Below, piece by piece: positions 45,385-53,389 of a stretch of 64,000 nucleotides of DNA. Where the stretch lies: NCBI GenBank assembly GCA_964596345.1, contig CAZQSZ010000001.1, forward strand, positions 372,001 through 436,000, in the 5' to 3' direction. The stretch comes from CADEDV01 sp964596345. Its GTDB lineage: Bacteria; Bacteroidota; Bacteroidia; Chitinophagales; Chitinophagaceae. Position numbers and translations under genes: made by a program. Each line of letters opens with the position of its first letter. The stretch's first letter is position 1. The notes beneath the pieces are model-generated. The model searched no databases. It was not told the origin of the DNA and worked only from the letters and a program-made list of their open reading frames with translations.

Positions 45385-46092
45385 TTACTTGTTTTGTTTA
45401 TACTTTTTTCGTTTTACCAGTTTGGCTTTGATGATCCTGGCATCTTCCAATGGTCTGTCTTTGTCAGCAGCTTTACTGGTTGGAACAGCTGCAATTTTAT
45501 CCACCACATCTAATCCTTTTACTACCATTCCGAACACCGTATAATTCTGATCAAGATGTGGAGTGCCACCAATGGTTTTATATACTTCCCGGTGTTCAAC
45601 GGGCAGTTTTCTTTTGATACGATAGGTCTCCACTGAATCCAATCCCGCATCTGTGAATGTCTTGCCCTGCACAATATAGAATTGGCTGCCGCTGCTTGCT
45701 TTTTCAGGATTATTATCTCTTGCAGCAGCGATCACTCCTTTTTGATGAAACAAGGTTGTTCTGAATTCTGCGGGGATACGATAAGAAGGTCCCCCATTAC
45801 CTAACGGTACACCGGCTTTAGCTCTCTTGCTATCGGGATCGCCACCCTGTATCATAAAATTTTGAATGACCCGATGGAACAACACACTGTCATAAAAACC
45901 AACCTTCACCAGTTTTAAAAAATTATCCCGGTGCAGGGGAGTGGAATCAGAAAGCCTGACCACGATATTGCCATAATTGGTTTCAATCAACACATCTCTT
46001 TTACGGTCTTTTTTCCGTACTGTTGAATCTTGTTGTGCTAACACGGCCAGTGATAGCAGAGTACAGACACTATAAATAATTATCCTTTTCAT
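45385..46092 (-). CDS. Exported cyclophilin-type peptidyl-prolyl isomerase
   Basis: 235 residues from the ATG at 46092; signal peptide ends LAQ (about 19). Cyclophilin blocks: VLIETNYGNIVVRL, FYDSVLFHRVIQNFMIQGGDP, GSQFYIVQGKTFTDA, NYTVFGMVVKGLDVVDKIA. Catalyses proline cis/trans isomerisation of exported proteins. It starts 2 bp after the stop of the upstream small gene, so likely co-transcribed. Confidence 0.95.
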   Translation of the reverse strand: MKRIIIYSVCTLLSLAVLAQQDSTVRKKDRKRDVLIETNYGNIVVRLSDSTPLHRDNFLKLVKVGFYDSVLFHRVIQNFMIQGGDPDSKRAKAGVPLGNGGPSYRIPAEFRTTLFHQKGVIAAARDNNPEKASSGSQFYIVQGKTFTDAGLDSVETYRIKRKLPVEHREVYKTIGGTPHLDQNYTVFGMVVKGLDVVDKIAAVPTSKAADKDRPLEDARIIKAKLVKRKKYKQNK

Positions 46093-46093
46093 A

Positions 46094-46438
46094 TCAGAAA
46101 TCCTGGTTTTCAAAATAAAGTAATACATGATCTTTCAGGAAATTTTCCTGTTCAAAAGCAGTCATATCCGGCATGGCTTTTAATTGTTTGAAATGCGGCC
46201 AGCCGTCTTCGTCAACACTGTCCATCTCATAGTAACCGCTGGGTGATAATAATGTGCAGACTGCTACATGCATCAGGTCCTGCTTTTGTTCTTTGGTGAT
46301 CTTTTCATTCATAAAGCCGGTTTCCTGCATGCCGATCAGGAAAAGAATGGCTTCCATATCCGGTTTTTTGCCAAACCGTTCGGCCAGCTTAGCTTCCAGG
46401 TTCCACCAGCGTTGTTGAAGGTCATCGTTTGCTATCAT
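46094..46438 (-). CDS. Conserved hypothetical cytoplasmic protein
   Basis: 114 residues from the ATG at 46438. Mostly helical and acidic, with WWNLEAKLAERFGKKPDMEAILFLIGMQETG and a YEMDSVDEDGWPHF segment. I recognise the type from other Bacteroidota genomes but no named family. Upstream partner of the cyclophilin gene and divergent from serS. Confidence 0.7.
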   Translation of the reverse strand: MIANDDLQQRWWNLEAKLAERFGKKPDMEAILFLIGMQETGFMNEKITKEQKQDLMHVAVCTLLSPSGYYEMDSVDEDGWPHFKQLKAMPDMTAFEQENFLKDHVLLYFENQDF

Positions 46439-46556
46439 AAACGCAAAGATAAGAGGAAGAGGCAAGGCACATGAGACAGGGTACGATTAAGAAAGATCCG
46501 CCTGTAACGACACTACCCGGCGCTGATAATCTTTAATCCTTCTGCCCTGATTATGT

Positions 46557-46564
46557 TATTTTTG
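46557..46564 (+). promoter_or_regulatory. -7 box for serS
   Basis: TATTTTTG matches TAnnTTTG; predicts a leader of about 12 nt before the ATG at 46583 and so supports that start over the longer open frame. Confidence 0.5.
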
Positions 46565-46582
46565 CGGCAAAATTCAAAACAG

Positions 46583-47854
46583 ATGTTGCAGTTACAGGTG
46601 CTTCGCCAAAACCCGGAAGCAGTAAAGGAAAGACTGGCCGTAAAACATTTCGCTGATGTATCATTAGTGGACACTATATTATCATTGGATGACCAGCGAA
46701 AAAAATTACAACTGGAGTTTGATAACAACCAGGCAAAGGTGAACAGCACATCGAAAGAGATCGGTGCATTGATGGGTAAGGGACAGAAAGAGGAAGCAGA
46801 AGCTAAAAAGAGTGAAGTGGGGCTATTGAAATCTTCTTTGCAACCTATTTCGGATAAATTAGGAGAAATAGAAAAGCAATTGCAGGACGAATTGGTTAAG
46901 CTGCCTAATCTTCCTTCTGAAAAAGTGCCTCCCGGTAAAACGCCTGCTGATAATGTGGTGGTAAGAGAAGCCGGCAGCAAGCCCATGTTACCTGCGGGTT
47001 CTGTTCCGCATTGGGAACTGATCAAAAAATATGATATCGTTGATTTTGAAACAGGCGCCAAGATCACCGGCAGTGGGTTCCCCTTATTCAAAGGAAAAGG
47101 AGCCAAGTTGCAACGGGCATTGATCCAGTATTTTTTGGATTTTAATACGGCTGCTGGTTATACCGAATACTTGCCGCCCTTGATGGTCAATGCAGACACC
47201 GCTTACGGAACCGGCCAGCTACCCGACAAAGAAGGGCAAATGTATCATATGCCGGCCGATGGATTCTATATGATCCCCACTTCAGAAGTGCCGGTGACCA
47301 ATATTTACAGGAATGAAATCGTAAAAGAATCCGATCTGCCATTAAAGATGACTGCCTATTCACCCTGTTTCAGAAGAGAAGCCGGAAGTTTTGGAGCCGA
47401 TGTAAGAGGCTTGAACCGGGTTCATCAATTCGATAAAGTAGAGATCGTTCAATTGGTTCATCCGGCTACCAGTTATGAAGTACACCAGGATATGGTAAGC
47501 CATGTAGAAAAATTATTGCAAAGCCTCGAACTACCGTACCGCATTTTAGCTCTTTGTGGCGGCGATATGAGTTTTACTTCTGCACTTACTTATGATTTTG
47601 AAGTATACAGTGCAGCCCAGGAAAAATGGCTGGAAGTGAGTTCTGTTTCCAATTTTGAAGCCTACCAGACGAACAGGATGAAGATCCGTTTCAAAGATGC
47701 AACAGGTAAAATGCAATTACTGCATTCACTGAATGGAAGTTCGCTGGCCCTGCCACGTATCGTTGCCTGTTTATTAGAAAATAATCAAACGGCAAAAGGT
47801 ATACAATTACCCGCGGTGCTTCATTCTTATTTTGGAGCCGCTATACTGGATTAA
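46583..47854 (+). CDS. serS: Seryl-tRNA synthetase
   Basis: 423 residues from ATG 46583; the frame is open 10 codons further upstream but those lie over the promoter. N-terminal coiled-coil arm (about 1-110), then the class II core: TEYLPPLMVNADTAYGTGQLPDKEGQMY, IPTSEVPVTNIYRNEI, SPCFRREAGSFGADVRGLNRVHQF, motif 3 LNGSSLALPRIVACLLE. Charges tRNA-Ser. Confidence 0.98.
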   Translation: MLQLQVLRQNPEAVKERLAVKHFADVSLVDTILSLDDQRKKLQLEFDNNQAKVNSTSKEIGALMGKGQKEEAEAKKSEVGLLKSSLQPISDKLGEIEKQLQDELVKLPNLPSEKVPPGKTPADNVVVREAGSKPMLPAGSVPHWELIKKYDIVDFETGAKITGSGFPLFKGKGAKLQRALIQYFLDFNTAAGYTEYLPPLMVNADTAYGTGQLPDKEGQMYHMPADGFYMIPTSEVPVTNIYRNEIVKESDLPLKMTAYSPCFRREAGSFGADVRGLNRVHQFDKVEIVQLVHPATSYEVHQDMVSHVEKLLQSLELPYRILALCGGDMSFTSALTYDFEVYSAAQEKWLEVSSVSNFEAYQTNRMKIRFKDATGKMQLLHSLNGSSLALPRIVACLLENNQTAKGIQLPAVLHSYFGAAILD

Positions 47855-47875
47855 TAAACGTACAGGCCAATAATA

Positions 47876-47903
47876 AAAAATGCCCCGGTAACGGGGCATT
47901 TTT
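47876..47903. terminator. Bidirectional terminator between serS and metalloprotease gene
   Basis: Twelve-bp stem AAAAATGCCCCG / CGGGGCATTTTT with a GTAA loop. Confidence 0.92.
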
Positions 47904-47925
47904 ATATCATGTGAACGATAAGTTA

Positions 47926-48900
47926 TCAGGGTTGGGCAAAGCTGTTGCGGGGGCCACCAGCTACAAACACAGCCAGCATTCTTGATTTTTGGCCAGCAGA
48001 GAACATATACATACAGGCATCATCTGTATAGTCCATATAGTTCATGGTCATTTCAACAGGCGTACCTGAGCAGGTACTCAGGTGTCCGGCAGCAGGGCAA
48101 CCGTAGTTAGCGGTGTTATGTGTAGGGGTATCTCCCACCTGGTCATTACCACAGGTAGCATCACCCCAGATATGACGGAGATTCATCCAGTGACCCACTT
48201 CATGGGTGGCTGTTCTTCCTTTGTTGAAAGGAGCAGCGGCGGTTCCGGTGCGGCCGGTTGCATTGTCATCCAAAACAACACCATCAGTCGCAGAGGCACC
48301 TCCGGGAAATTGAGCATATCCTAAAATACCTCCTCCCATATTGCAAACCCAGATATTGAGCTTGGTGGTGGGTGTTGTAGGGGCAATGCCCTGGGCACTT
48401 TTTTTCATGGCATCATTGGTGCTCCAGCTTGTTTTGGTGGTAGAACGTCTCTTTACCTGGTCAAGAACAAAACGGACACCAATGTTACCGGATTTTACGG
48501 AGTTGTATGTTGATGTCAGGTTATAATCTGCATTCGTGGCTGCAAAATCTTCATTCAGCACATCAATTTGTGATTGTAACTGTGCTAAGGAAACATTTTG
48601 CGCTGCTGTTCTGTACAATACATTAAAAACAACAGGGATTTCAATGACACCATTAACGAGCCGGTAAGCTCCGGGATTTTCTACAACCCTTTTAGTGAAG
48701 TCCTCAATTTCATTCATCCGCTGGCGAAGTGCAGGGTCTGCTTTAAGTTGTTCTCTCAACACTTCATCCGCTGGGCAATGCCTTTGTACAGGTGTTGAAA
48801 CGTCATCAGCTGCCTGAACATCTTCGGTATTCGAGGCAGATTTGTTACAACCGGTTACTAATAGAAAACCGGCTGAAAGAACCAGGAACAGTTTCTTCAT
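47926..48900 (-). CDS. M43 (pappalysin/cytophagalysin-type) zinc metalloprotease lipoprotein
   Basis: 324 residues; lipobox LLVTGC (Cys18). The metzincin zinc motif HEVGHWMNLRHIWGD is at about 233-247, with the Met-turn region in MTMNYMDYTDDACMYMFSAGQ. A PVVFNVLYRTAAQNVS segment opens the catalytic domain, as usual in M43. Paired cysteines (TCGNDQ, GCPAAGHLSTC) fit the family's disulphides. A secreted or surface protease; no C-terminal sorting domain, so the lipid anchor keeps it on a membrane. Confidence 0.93.
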   Translation of the reverse strand: MKKLFLVLSAGFLLVTGCNKSASNTEDVQAADDVSTPVQRHCPADEVLREQLKADPALRQRMNEIEDFTKRVVENPGAYRLVNGVIEIPVVFNVLYRTAAQNVSLAQLQSQIDVLNEDFAATNADYNLTSTYNSVKSGNIGVRFVLDQVKRRSTTKTSWSTNDAMKKSAQGIAPTTPTTKLNIWVCNMGGGILGYAQFPGGASATDGVVLDDNATGRTGTAAAPFNKGRTATHEVGHWMNLRHIWGDATCGNDQVGDTPTHNTANYGCPAAGHLSTCSGTPVEMTMNYMDYTDDACMYMFSAGQKSRMLAVFVAGGPRNSFAQP

Positions 48901-49064
48901 AAATTTTTGTTGGTTTAGTGTGTGGTAAAAAAGTGAAAACTGAATTTATTATGATTTTTTATATTCTGAACATTTGTTAGTATTTTTTTATTGAAAAAAA
49001 CCGGTTAATTATTCCTGGTAAGTGTTTTTACTGGTAGAAACCCTTATTGTTTTAAATTGTAAAT

Positions 49065-49379
49065 ATGAAAACTAAACTGACCGGGATACTTTTTCTTATC
49101 ATGCTGATATCCTGCCAGAAGAAAGCGATGCCGGTTATTACCGGGCGAACGACAACACCTTCAGCTCCGAAAACGAAAGAGCTGAAGGCACCTGATTTGC
49201 TGGCCGGCAAACAGCTATTTACAAATCGTTGTGGCCGTTGTCATGGATTACCGGATCCGCTTCAATACACGGCAAAAAGATGGGAGACGATTATGGACTT
49301 AATGGCACCCAGGGCAAAGTTGTCGAAGCAGGAACAAATACATGTAACCGCATGGGTGAAAGAGAATGCTGCTAAATAG
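49065..49379 (+). CDS. Small c-type cytochrome lipoprotein
   Basis: 104 residues; lipobox LMLISC (Cys17). One haem site C-G-R-C-H in FTNRCGRCHGLPDPLQY, and a possible distal Met ligand in WETIMDLMAP. An electron carrier held at the membrane outside the cytoplasm. It converges with the AlkB gene, overlapping by 8 bp, so the two are not co-transcribed. Confidence 0.88.
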   Translation: MKTKLTGILFLIMLISCQKKAMPVITGRTTTPSAPKTKELKAPDLLAGKQLFTNRCGRCHGLPDPLQYTAKRWETIMDLMAPRAKLSKQEQIHVTAWVKENAAK

Positions 49380-50427
49380 CTTCTTTGGTTTGTAATTTTT
49401 TTATTTTCCTGTTCATCACATAAAACCAGGCGGGAGGAACTAATGATAAGAGCATCATGCCCGGGTAGCCGGTAGGCATTTGCGGGGCTTCATCGTGATG
49501 ACGCAAAACCTGGTACTTGCGGCTGGCCATATAATGATGATCGGAATGCCGGCTCAGTTCAAATAACATCAGGCGGCCAATAATGTGATCACTGTTCCAG
49601 CTATGGGCAGGCATAGCCCGTTCATATTTCCCGTCGGCCAGTTGTTTTCTTTGCAAGCCATAATGCTCGATATAATTCACGGTTTCCAGTAACAGAATCC
49701 CGATCAGGGCCGCCGCGAAGAAGTATAAAGTAATAAGCCACCCGAAGACAAATGCGATTGTTGCAATAAAAGCCAGTTGAATCAGGTGAAATTGGATCAT
49801 CTCATTCCGGAGCGAGATAACAGATCTTCCTTTTTTCTTTTGTTCTTCATTGGCAATATGCCAGGCACTGAGATAACTGAAAATGATGGTTCGGAAATAA
49901 AACACATAGATCATTTCTCCATAACGGGCACTGCTGGGGTCATCCGGGGTGGCCACTCTTTTATGATGTCCTTTATTATGCTCAGTAAAAAAGTGCATGT
50001 AAAGCGAAGTGAGCAGGAGGGCTTTTGCCAGTCCTTGTTCAAATTGATTGACACGGTGGCCCAGCTCATGCCCCACATTGATGCCAAATGTTCCGCATAA
50101 CAGGCCCATTACCCAGATGCGGCCTGCTGTGTCTGCTACTGATAATTCATCTGTTTGCAGGGAACGGAGAAACATATACAGGGCGATATATTGCAATACA
50201 ACGATACCGTACAATAAAAAATCATATGTTTTGTCAGCTCTGGCCAGTTCTTCCTCCGTGGCACTCATATTGGCAGCCGAAGGCTTAATAAAAAGTTCTA
50301 CAAGGGGGATGACCAGCCAGGCATAGATCATCGGCATCCATATTTCCCACCCGGTCACGGTAAATGACCGGAATGCACCAATATATATGATAAGGGGGGA
50401 CAGGTATTTGAAAGCCCGTATACTCAT
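49372..50427 (-). CDS. AlkB-type alkane 1-monooxygenase
   Basis: 351 residues from the ATG at 50427. The three histidine boxes for the di-iron centre are complete: H120-ELGH-R, E149-HNKGHH-KR and S292-RHSDHH, plus the NYIEHYGL signature near 251. Several membrane helices surround them (about 10-45, 70-90, 105-118, 215-250). Members hydroxylate terminal carbons of alkanes or fatty acids and need rubredoxin and a reductase; neither is encoded nearby, so the natural substrate may be a lipid. A longer upstream frame exists but would run across the promoter. Confidence 0.93.
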   Translation of the reverse strand: MSIRAFKYLSPLIIYIGAFRSFTVTGWEIWMPMIYAWLVIPLVELFIKPSAANMSATEEELARADKTYDFLLYGIVVLQYIALYMFLRSLQTDELSVADTAGRIWVMGLLCGTFGINVGHELGHRVNQFEQGLAKALLLTSLYMHFFTEHNKGHHKRVATPDDPSSARYGEMIYVFYFRTIIFSYLSAWHIANEEQKKKGRSVISLRNEMIQFHLIQLAFIATIAFVFGWLITLYFFAAALIGILLLETVNYIEHYGLQRKQLADGKYERAMPAHSWNSDHIIGRLMLFELSRHSDHHYMASRKYQVLRHHDEAPQMPTGYPGMMLLSLVPPAWFYVMNRKIKKLQTKEAI

Positions 50428-50446
50428 ATTATTTCTAATAGTGATC

Positions 50447-50454
50447 CAAATGTA
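50447..50454 (-). promoter_or_regulatory. -7 box for the AlkB gene
   Basis: Minus-strand TACATTTG matches TAnnTTTG; predicts a leader of about 13 nt and supports the ATG at 50427. Confidence 0.45.
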
Positions 50455-50550
50455 AAAATAAGCTGCATTTTTTGGCGTTTTAATAAAAGATAGCTGCAGC
50501 CTTTTTAAACCTGCTACCTTCATAATAGTCTGAACTAAAATTTTGTTTGC

Positions 50551-52035
50551 ATGTCGTTGTCTAACCAATTAAAGAACCAGCACCTGCTGTGGCGTGCCGG
50601 TTTTGGTCCTGCCGTTGAACAATTGCCCGACCTTTCCAAATATACCCCCAAACAATTTTACAAAGCTCTCGTCAAGGCTTCCGAAAAAAAACCGGAATAT
50701 ATTGACGTGGCGGACGATTACCTGAAAGGTTTATTAATGGGTATTGAGGAGGTGGGCCGCCAGCAAAAAAAGGAACTGGACCCTGAACAACGAAAGATGG
50801 CCCAGCAAAAGAACAGGGAAGGTGTCCGCAACCTGAATATGTACTGGATGCATGAGATGGTGAATACCTCCTCCCAATTACGGGAAAAAATGGCTTTCTT
50901 CTGGCATGGGCATTTTGCCTGCCGCAATCTGAATGTTTTTTTTCAGCAGGGTTTGTTAGATGTGATCCGCAGGAATGCACTGGGCAATTTCGGTACGATG
51001 CTGAAAGAGGTTTCCAAAACAGCAGCCATGCTGAATTTTTTAAACAACCAGCAAAACCGGAAAGATCATCCCAATGAAAATTTTGCCCGGGAAGTAATGG
51101 AGTTATTCACCCTGGGCCGTGGTAATTATACCGAGAACGATATTAAAGAAGCTGCCCGGGCCTTCACCGGCTGGAGCAGTAATATCAAAGGGGAATTTGT
51201 TTTCCGAAAATTCCAGCATGATGCCGGCAGTAAAACAGTATTAGGAAGAACCGGGAATTTCGAAGGAGAAGATGTCTTGGATATTTTACTCGAAGAAAAA
51301 CAAACTGCCCGTTACATTTCACAAAAGATCTATAAGTTCTTTGTAAATGAAAAGCCGGATGCACAAAAAACAGAGTGGCTGGCCGATCGTTTTTATAAAA
51401 ATAATTATGATATAGCCCAACTGATGGAAGATATTTTCACCAGCGACTGGTTTTATGAAGAAAAGAATATCGGGGCGCAAATAAAATCCCCGGTTGAATT
51501 ATTGGTGGGCATACAACGGATGCTGCCCATGAAACTGGAAAACGAAGAAGCGCTGATGTTATTGCAACGGGTATTGGGTCAGTTATTATTCTACCCGCCG
51601 AATGTGGCAGGATGGCCGGGTGGCAAAACATGGATCGACAGTTCCAGCCTGATGATGCGGATGCGGATACCCAAACTCATCAACGACGTGGATGAAATGA
51701 ATGTGAATCCCAAAGATGATGACGATAATATGATGGGTATGAAAGATGGGAATGCACAAGGCAAAAAGAAACCCGGGGCACCACAAAGCGGCGGATATGC
51801 CGGGATGCGCCGGCAGCAGATCAATGCGAACGTGGACTGGTCTTTATACCTGAAAGGATTTGAAGCGGTGGAGCGGGAAAAATTAACCGATGCCATGCTG
51901 GCTACTTTGCTGCAAACAAAGAGCAGGGTAGGCAATGACCTGATCAAAAAATATGCAGATGAAACCGGCCGGGAGAGTTTCATTAAAACAGTTACGCTGC
52001 AAATTATGAGTACACCCGAGTATCAACTCTGTTAA
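50551..52035 (+). CDS. DUF1800 family protein
   Basis: 494 residues. Recognisable family pattern: LLWRAGFGPAVEQLPDLS, the MYWMHEMVNTSSQLREKMAFFWHGHFA core, NFAREVMELFTLGRGNYTENDIKEAARAFTGW and a late PPNVAGWPGGKTWIDSSSLM. Member proteins are paired with DUF1501 proteins in many Bacteroidota and Planctomycetota; the joint role is not established. No clear signal peptide. The DUF1501 gene follows after an 80-bp repeat-bearing space. Confidence 0.92.
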   Translation: MSLSNQLKNQHLLWRAGFGPAVEQLPDLSKYTPKQFYKALVKASEKKPEYIDVADDYLKGLLMGIEEVGRQQKKELDPEQRKMAQQKNREGVRNLNMYWMHEMVNTSSQLREKMAFFWHGHFACRNLNVFFQQGLLDVIRRNALGNFGTMLKEVSKTAAMLNFLNNQQNRKDHPNENFAREVMELFTLGRGNYTENDIKEAARAFTGWSSNIKGEFVFRKFQHDAGSKTVLGRTGNFEGEDVLDILLEEKQTARYISQKIYKFFVNEKPDAQKTEWLADRFYKNNYDIAQLMEDIFTSDWFYEEKNIGAQIKSPVELLVGIQRMLPMKLENEEALMLLQRVLGQLLFYPPNVAGWPGGKTWIDSSSLMMRMRIPKLINDVDEMNVNPKDDDDNMMGMKDGNAQGKKKPGAPQSGGYAGMRRQQINANVDWSLYLKGFEAVEREKLTDAMLATLLQTKSRVGNDLIKKYADETGRESFIKTVTLQIMSTPEYQLC

Positions 52036-52041
52036 TTAGCG

Positions 52042-52111
52042 GTGAGCTAACAGCTATGAGCTACGAGTCAAAGACTCTGCTCAGGGCTAGCCGCTCACAG
52101 CTCAAAGCTTC
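52042..52111. repeat. Palindromic heptad repeat (ten 7-bp units)
   Basis: Ten units in perfect 7-bp register: five forward (GTGAGCT, AACAGCT, ATGAGCT, ACGAGTC, AAAGACT) and five in reverse-complement orientation (CTGCTCA, GGGCTAG, CCGCTCA, CAGCTCA, AAGCTTC). The arms can pair, e.g. GTGAGC with GCTCAC. It fills the space between two co-directional genes and happens to extend the downstream frame. Confidence 0.75.
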
Positions 52112-52115
52112 TTAT

Positions 52116-53315
52116 ATGTTATTAAAACGAAAAGAATTCATCCAGGTTGGTTCCTTAGCTACAGCGTCACTGATGCTGCCCAAATTCCTGAAGGCATTTG
52201 AAGCCCGTAATAGGGTGCCATTGGGTAATAAGGTAGTGGTGATCCTGCAACTAAGCGGTGGTAATGATGGTTTGAATACTGTGATACCAGTGAGGAATGA
52301 CCTGTATTATAAAGCAAGACCTAAGCTGGGTATTGCAAAAACGAAAGCATTGTCATTAACTGATGAAGTGGGTTTGCACCCGGCATTAACCGGTTTCAAA
52401 GAACTGTTTGATGACGGCAGCTTAGCCATTATGAATAGTGTGGGGTATCCAAATCCCGACCGTTCTCATTTCAGGAGTATGGATATCTGGCATACGGCCA
52501 GCCAGAGTAATGAATACTGGACCAATGGCTGGGTGGGCCGTTACCTCGATGCGCAATGCAAGGGATGTGATAAACCGACACAGGCCATTGAAATTGATGA
52601 TGTGCTGAGTCTTGCCCTGAAAGGAGAGAATATAAAAGGTATTGCGGTGAAAGACCCAAGGCGTTTGTATGGTACGGCCAATGAGAAATTCTTCCGGGAT
52701 ATCATGAAGAACCACAGGGATGAAGCAGGTGAACAGCCGGTTGATTATTTATACAAAACCATGGCGGAAACCCTGTCCAGCGCTGATTATATTTTTCAGC
52801 AAAGCAAATTGCACCCGAGTAATGCCGACTACCCGAAAACAGACCTGGGCAACAGTTTAAAAACCATTGCCTCGCTGATCTATTCCGAGATCAATACCAA
52901 AGTATATTATGTTTCATTGGGCAGTTTCGACACACATATCAACCAGGATGCGCAACAGCAACGTTTATTTACTGAAATGAATGAGGCAGTGAAAGCGTTT
53001 GTCAAAGACCTGAAACAGCAAAACCGGTTTGAAGATGTGATGCTGTTTACCTTCTCTGAGTTTGGCAGAAGGGTGGAGCAGAATGCCAGTGCCGGAACCG
53101 ATCACGGTACAGCTAATAATATGTTCCTGGTAAGTGGTGGCTTAAAACAAAAGGGAATATTGAATGCATTACCTGATCTCAGCGACCTGAATGAAGGAGA
53201 CCTGAAATACAAAGTCGATTTTAAGAATGTATATGCTACCGTACTGAAGAAATGGCTGCAGGCAGATGACAAAAGCATTTTAGCCAAACAATACGAGTAC
53301 ATGAATTTCATATAA
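52116..53315 (+). CDS. DUF1501 family protein
   Basis: 399 residues from ATG 52116; the open frame continues upstream through the heptad repeat, which is unlikely to be coding. N-terminus LLKRKEFIQVGSLATASLMLPKFLKAFEA looks like a Tat-type export signal with Lys-Arg-Lys in place of twin arginine. Then VVVILQLSGGNDGLNTVIPVRND, DRSHFRSMDIWHTAS, and DHGTANNMFLVSGGLK, typical of DUF1501, a relative of the alkaline-phosphatase/sulphatase fold. Probably works with the DUF1800 protein encoded upstream. Confidence 0.92.
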   Translation: MLLKRKEFIQVGSLATASLMLPKFLKAFEARNRVPLGNKVVVILQLSGGNDGLNTVIPVRNDLYYKARPKLGIAKTKALSLTDEVGLHPALTGFKELFDDGSLAIMNSVGYPNPDRSHFRSMDIWHTASQSNEYWTNGWVGRYLDAQCKGCDKPTQAIEIDDVLSLALKGENIKGIAVKDPRRLYGTANEKFFRDIMKNHRDEAGEQPVDYLYKTMAETLSSADYIFQQSKLHPSNADYPKTDLGNSLKTIASLIYSEINTKVYYVSLGSFDTHINQDAQQQRLFTEMNEAVKAFVKDLKQQNRFEDVMLFTFSEFGRRVEQNASAGTDHGTANNMFLVSGGLKQKGILNALPDLSDLNEGDLKYKVDFKNVYATVLKKWLQADDKSILAKQYEYMNFI

Positions 53316-53341
53316 CCTTTTTTGAATCCGTACACTGAAAG

Positions 53342-53371
53342 AAAAAGCCCACTCGGAGGAGTGGGCTTTTT
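53342..53371. terminator. Bidirectional terminator between DUF1501 and OPT genes
   Basis: Thirteen-bp stem AAAAAGCCCACTC / GAGTGGGCTTTTT with GGAG loop. Confidence 0.92.
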
Positions 53372-53389
53372 AAATGTTATTGGTTAGGG

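Noticed and set aside
46513..47106. Open frame antisense to serS
   Set aside because: Composition follows the opposite serS codons; no signal or family match, so it is a shadow.
52056..52115. N-terminal extension of the DUF1501 protein through the repeat
   Set aside because: It consists of the heptad repeat read in frame, and the export-signal-like start at 52116 is more consistent.
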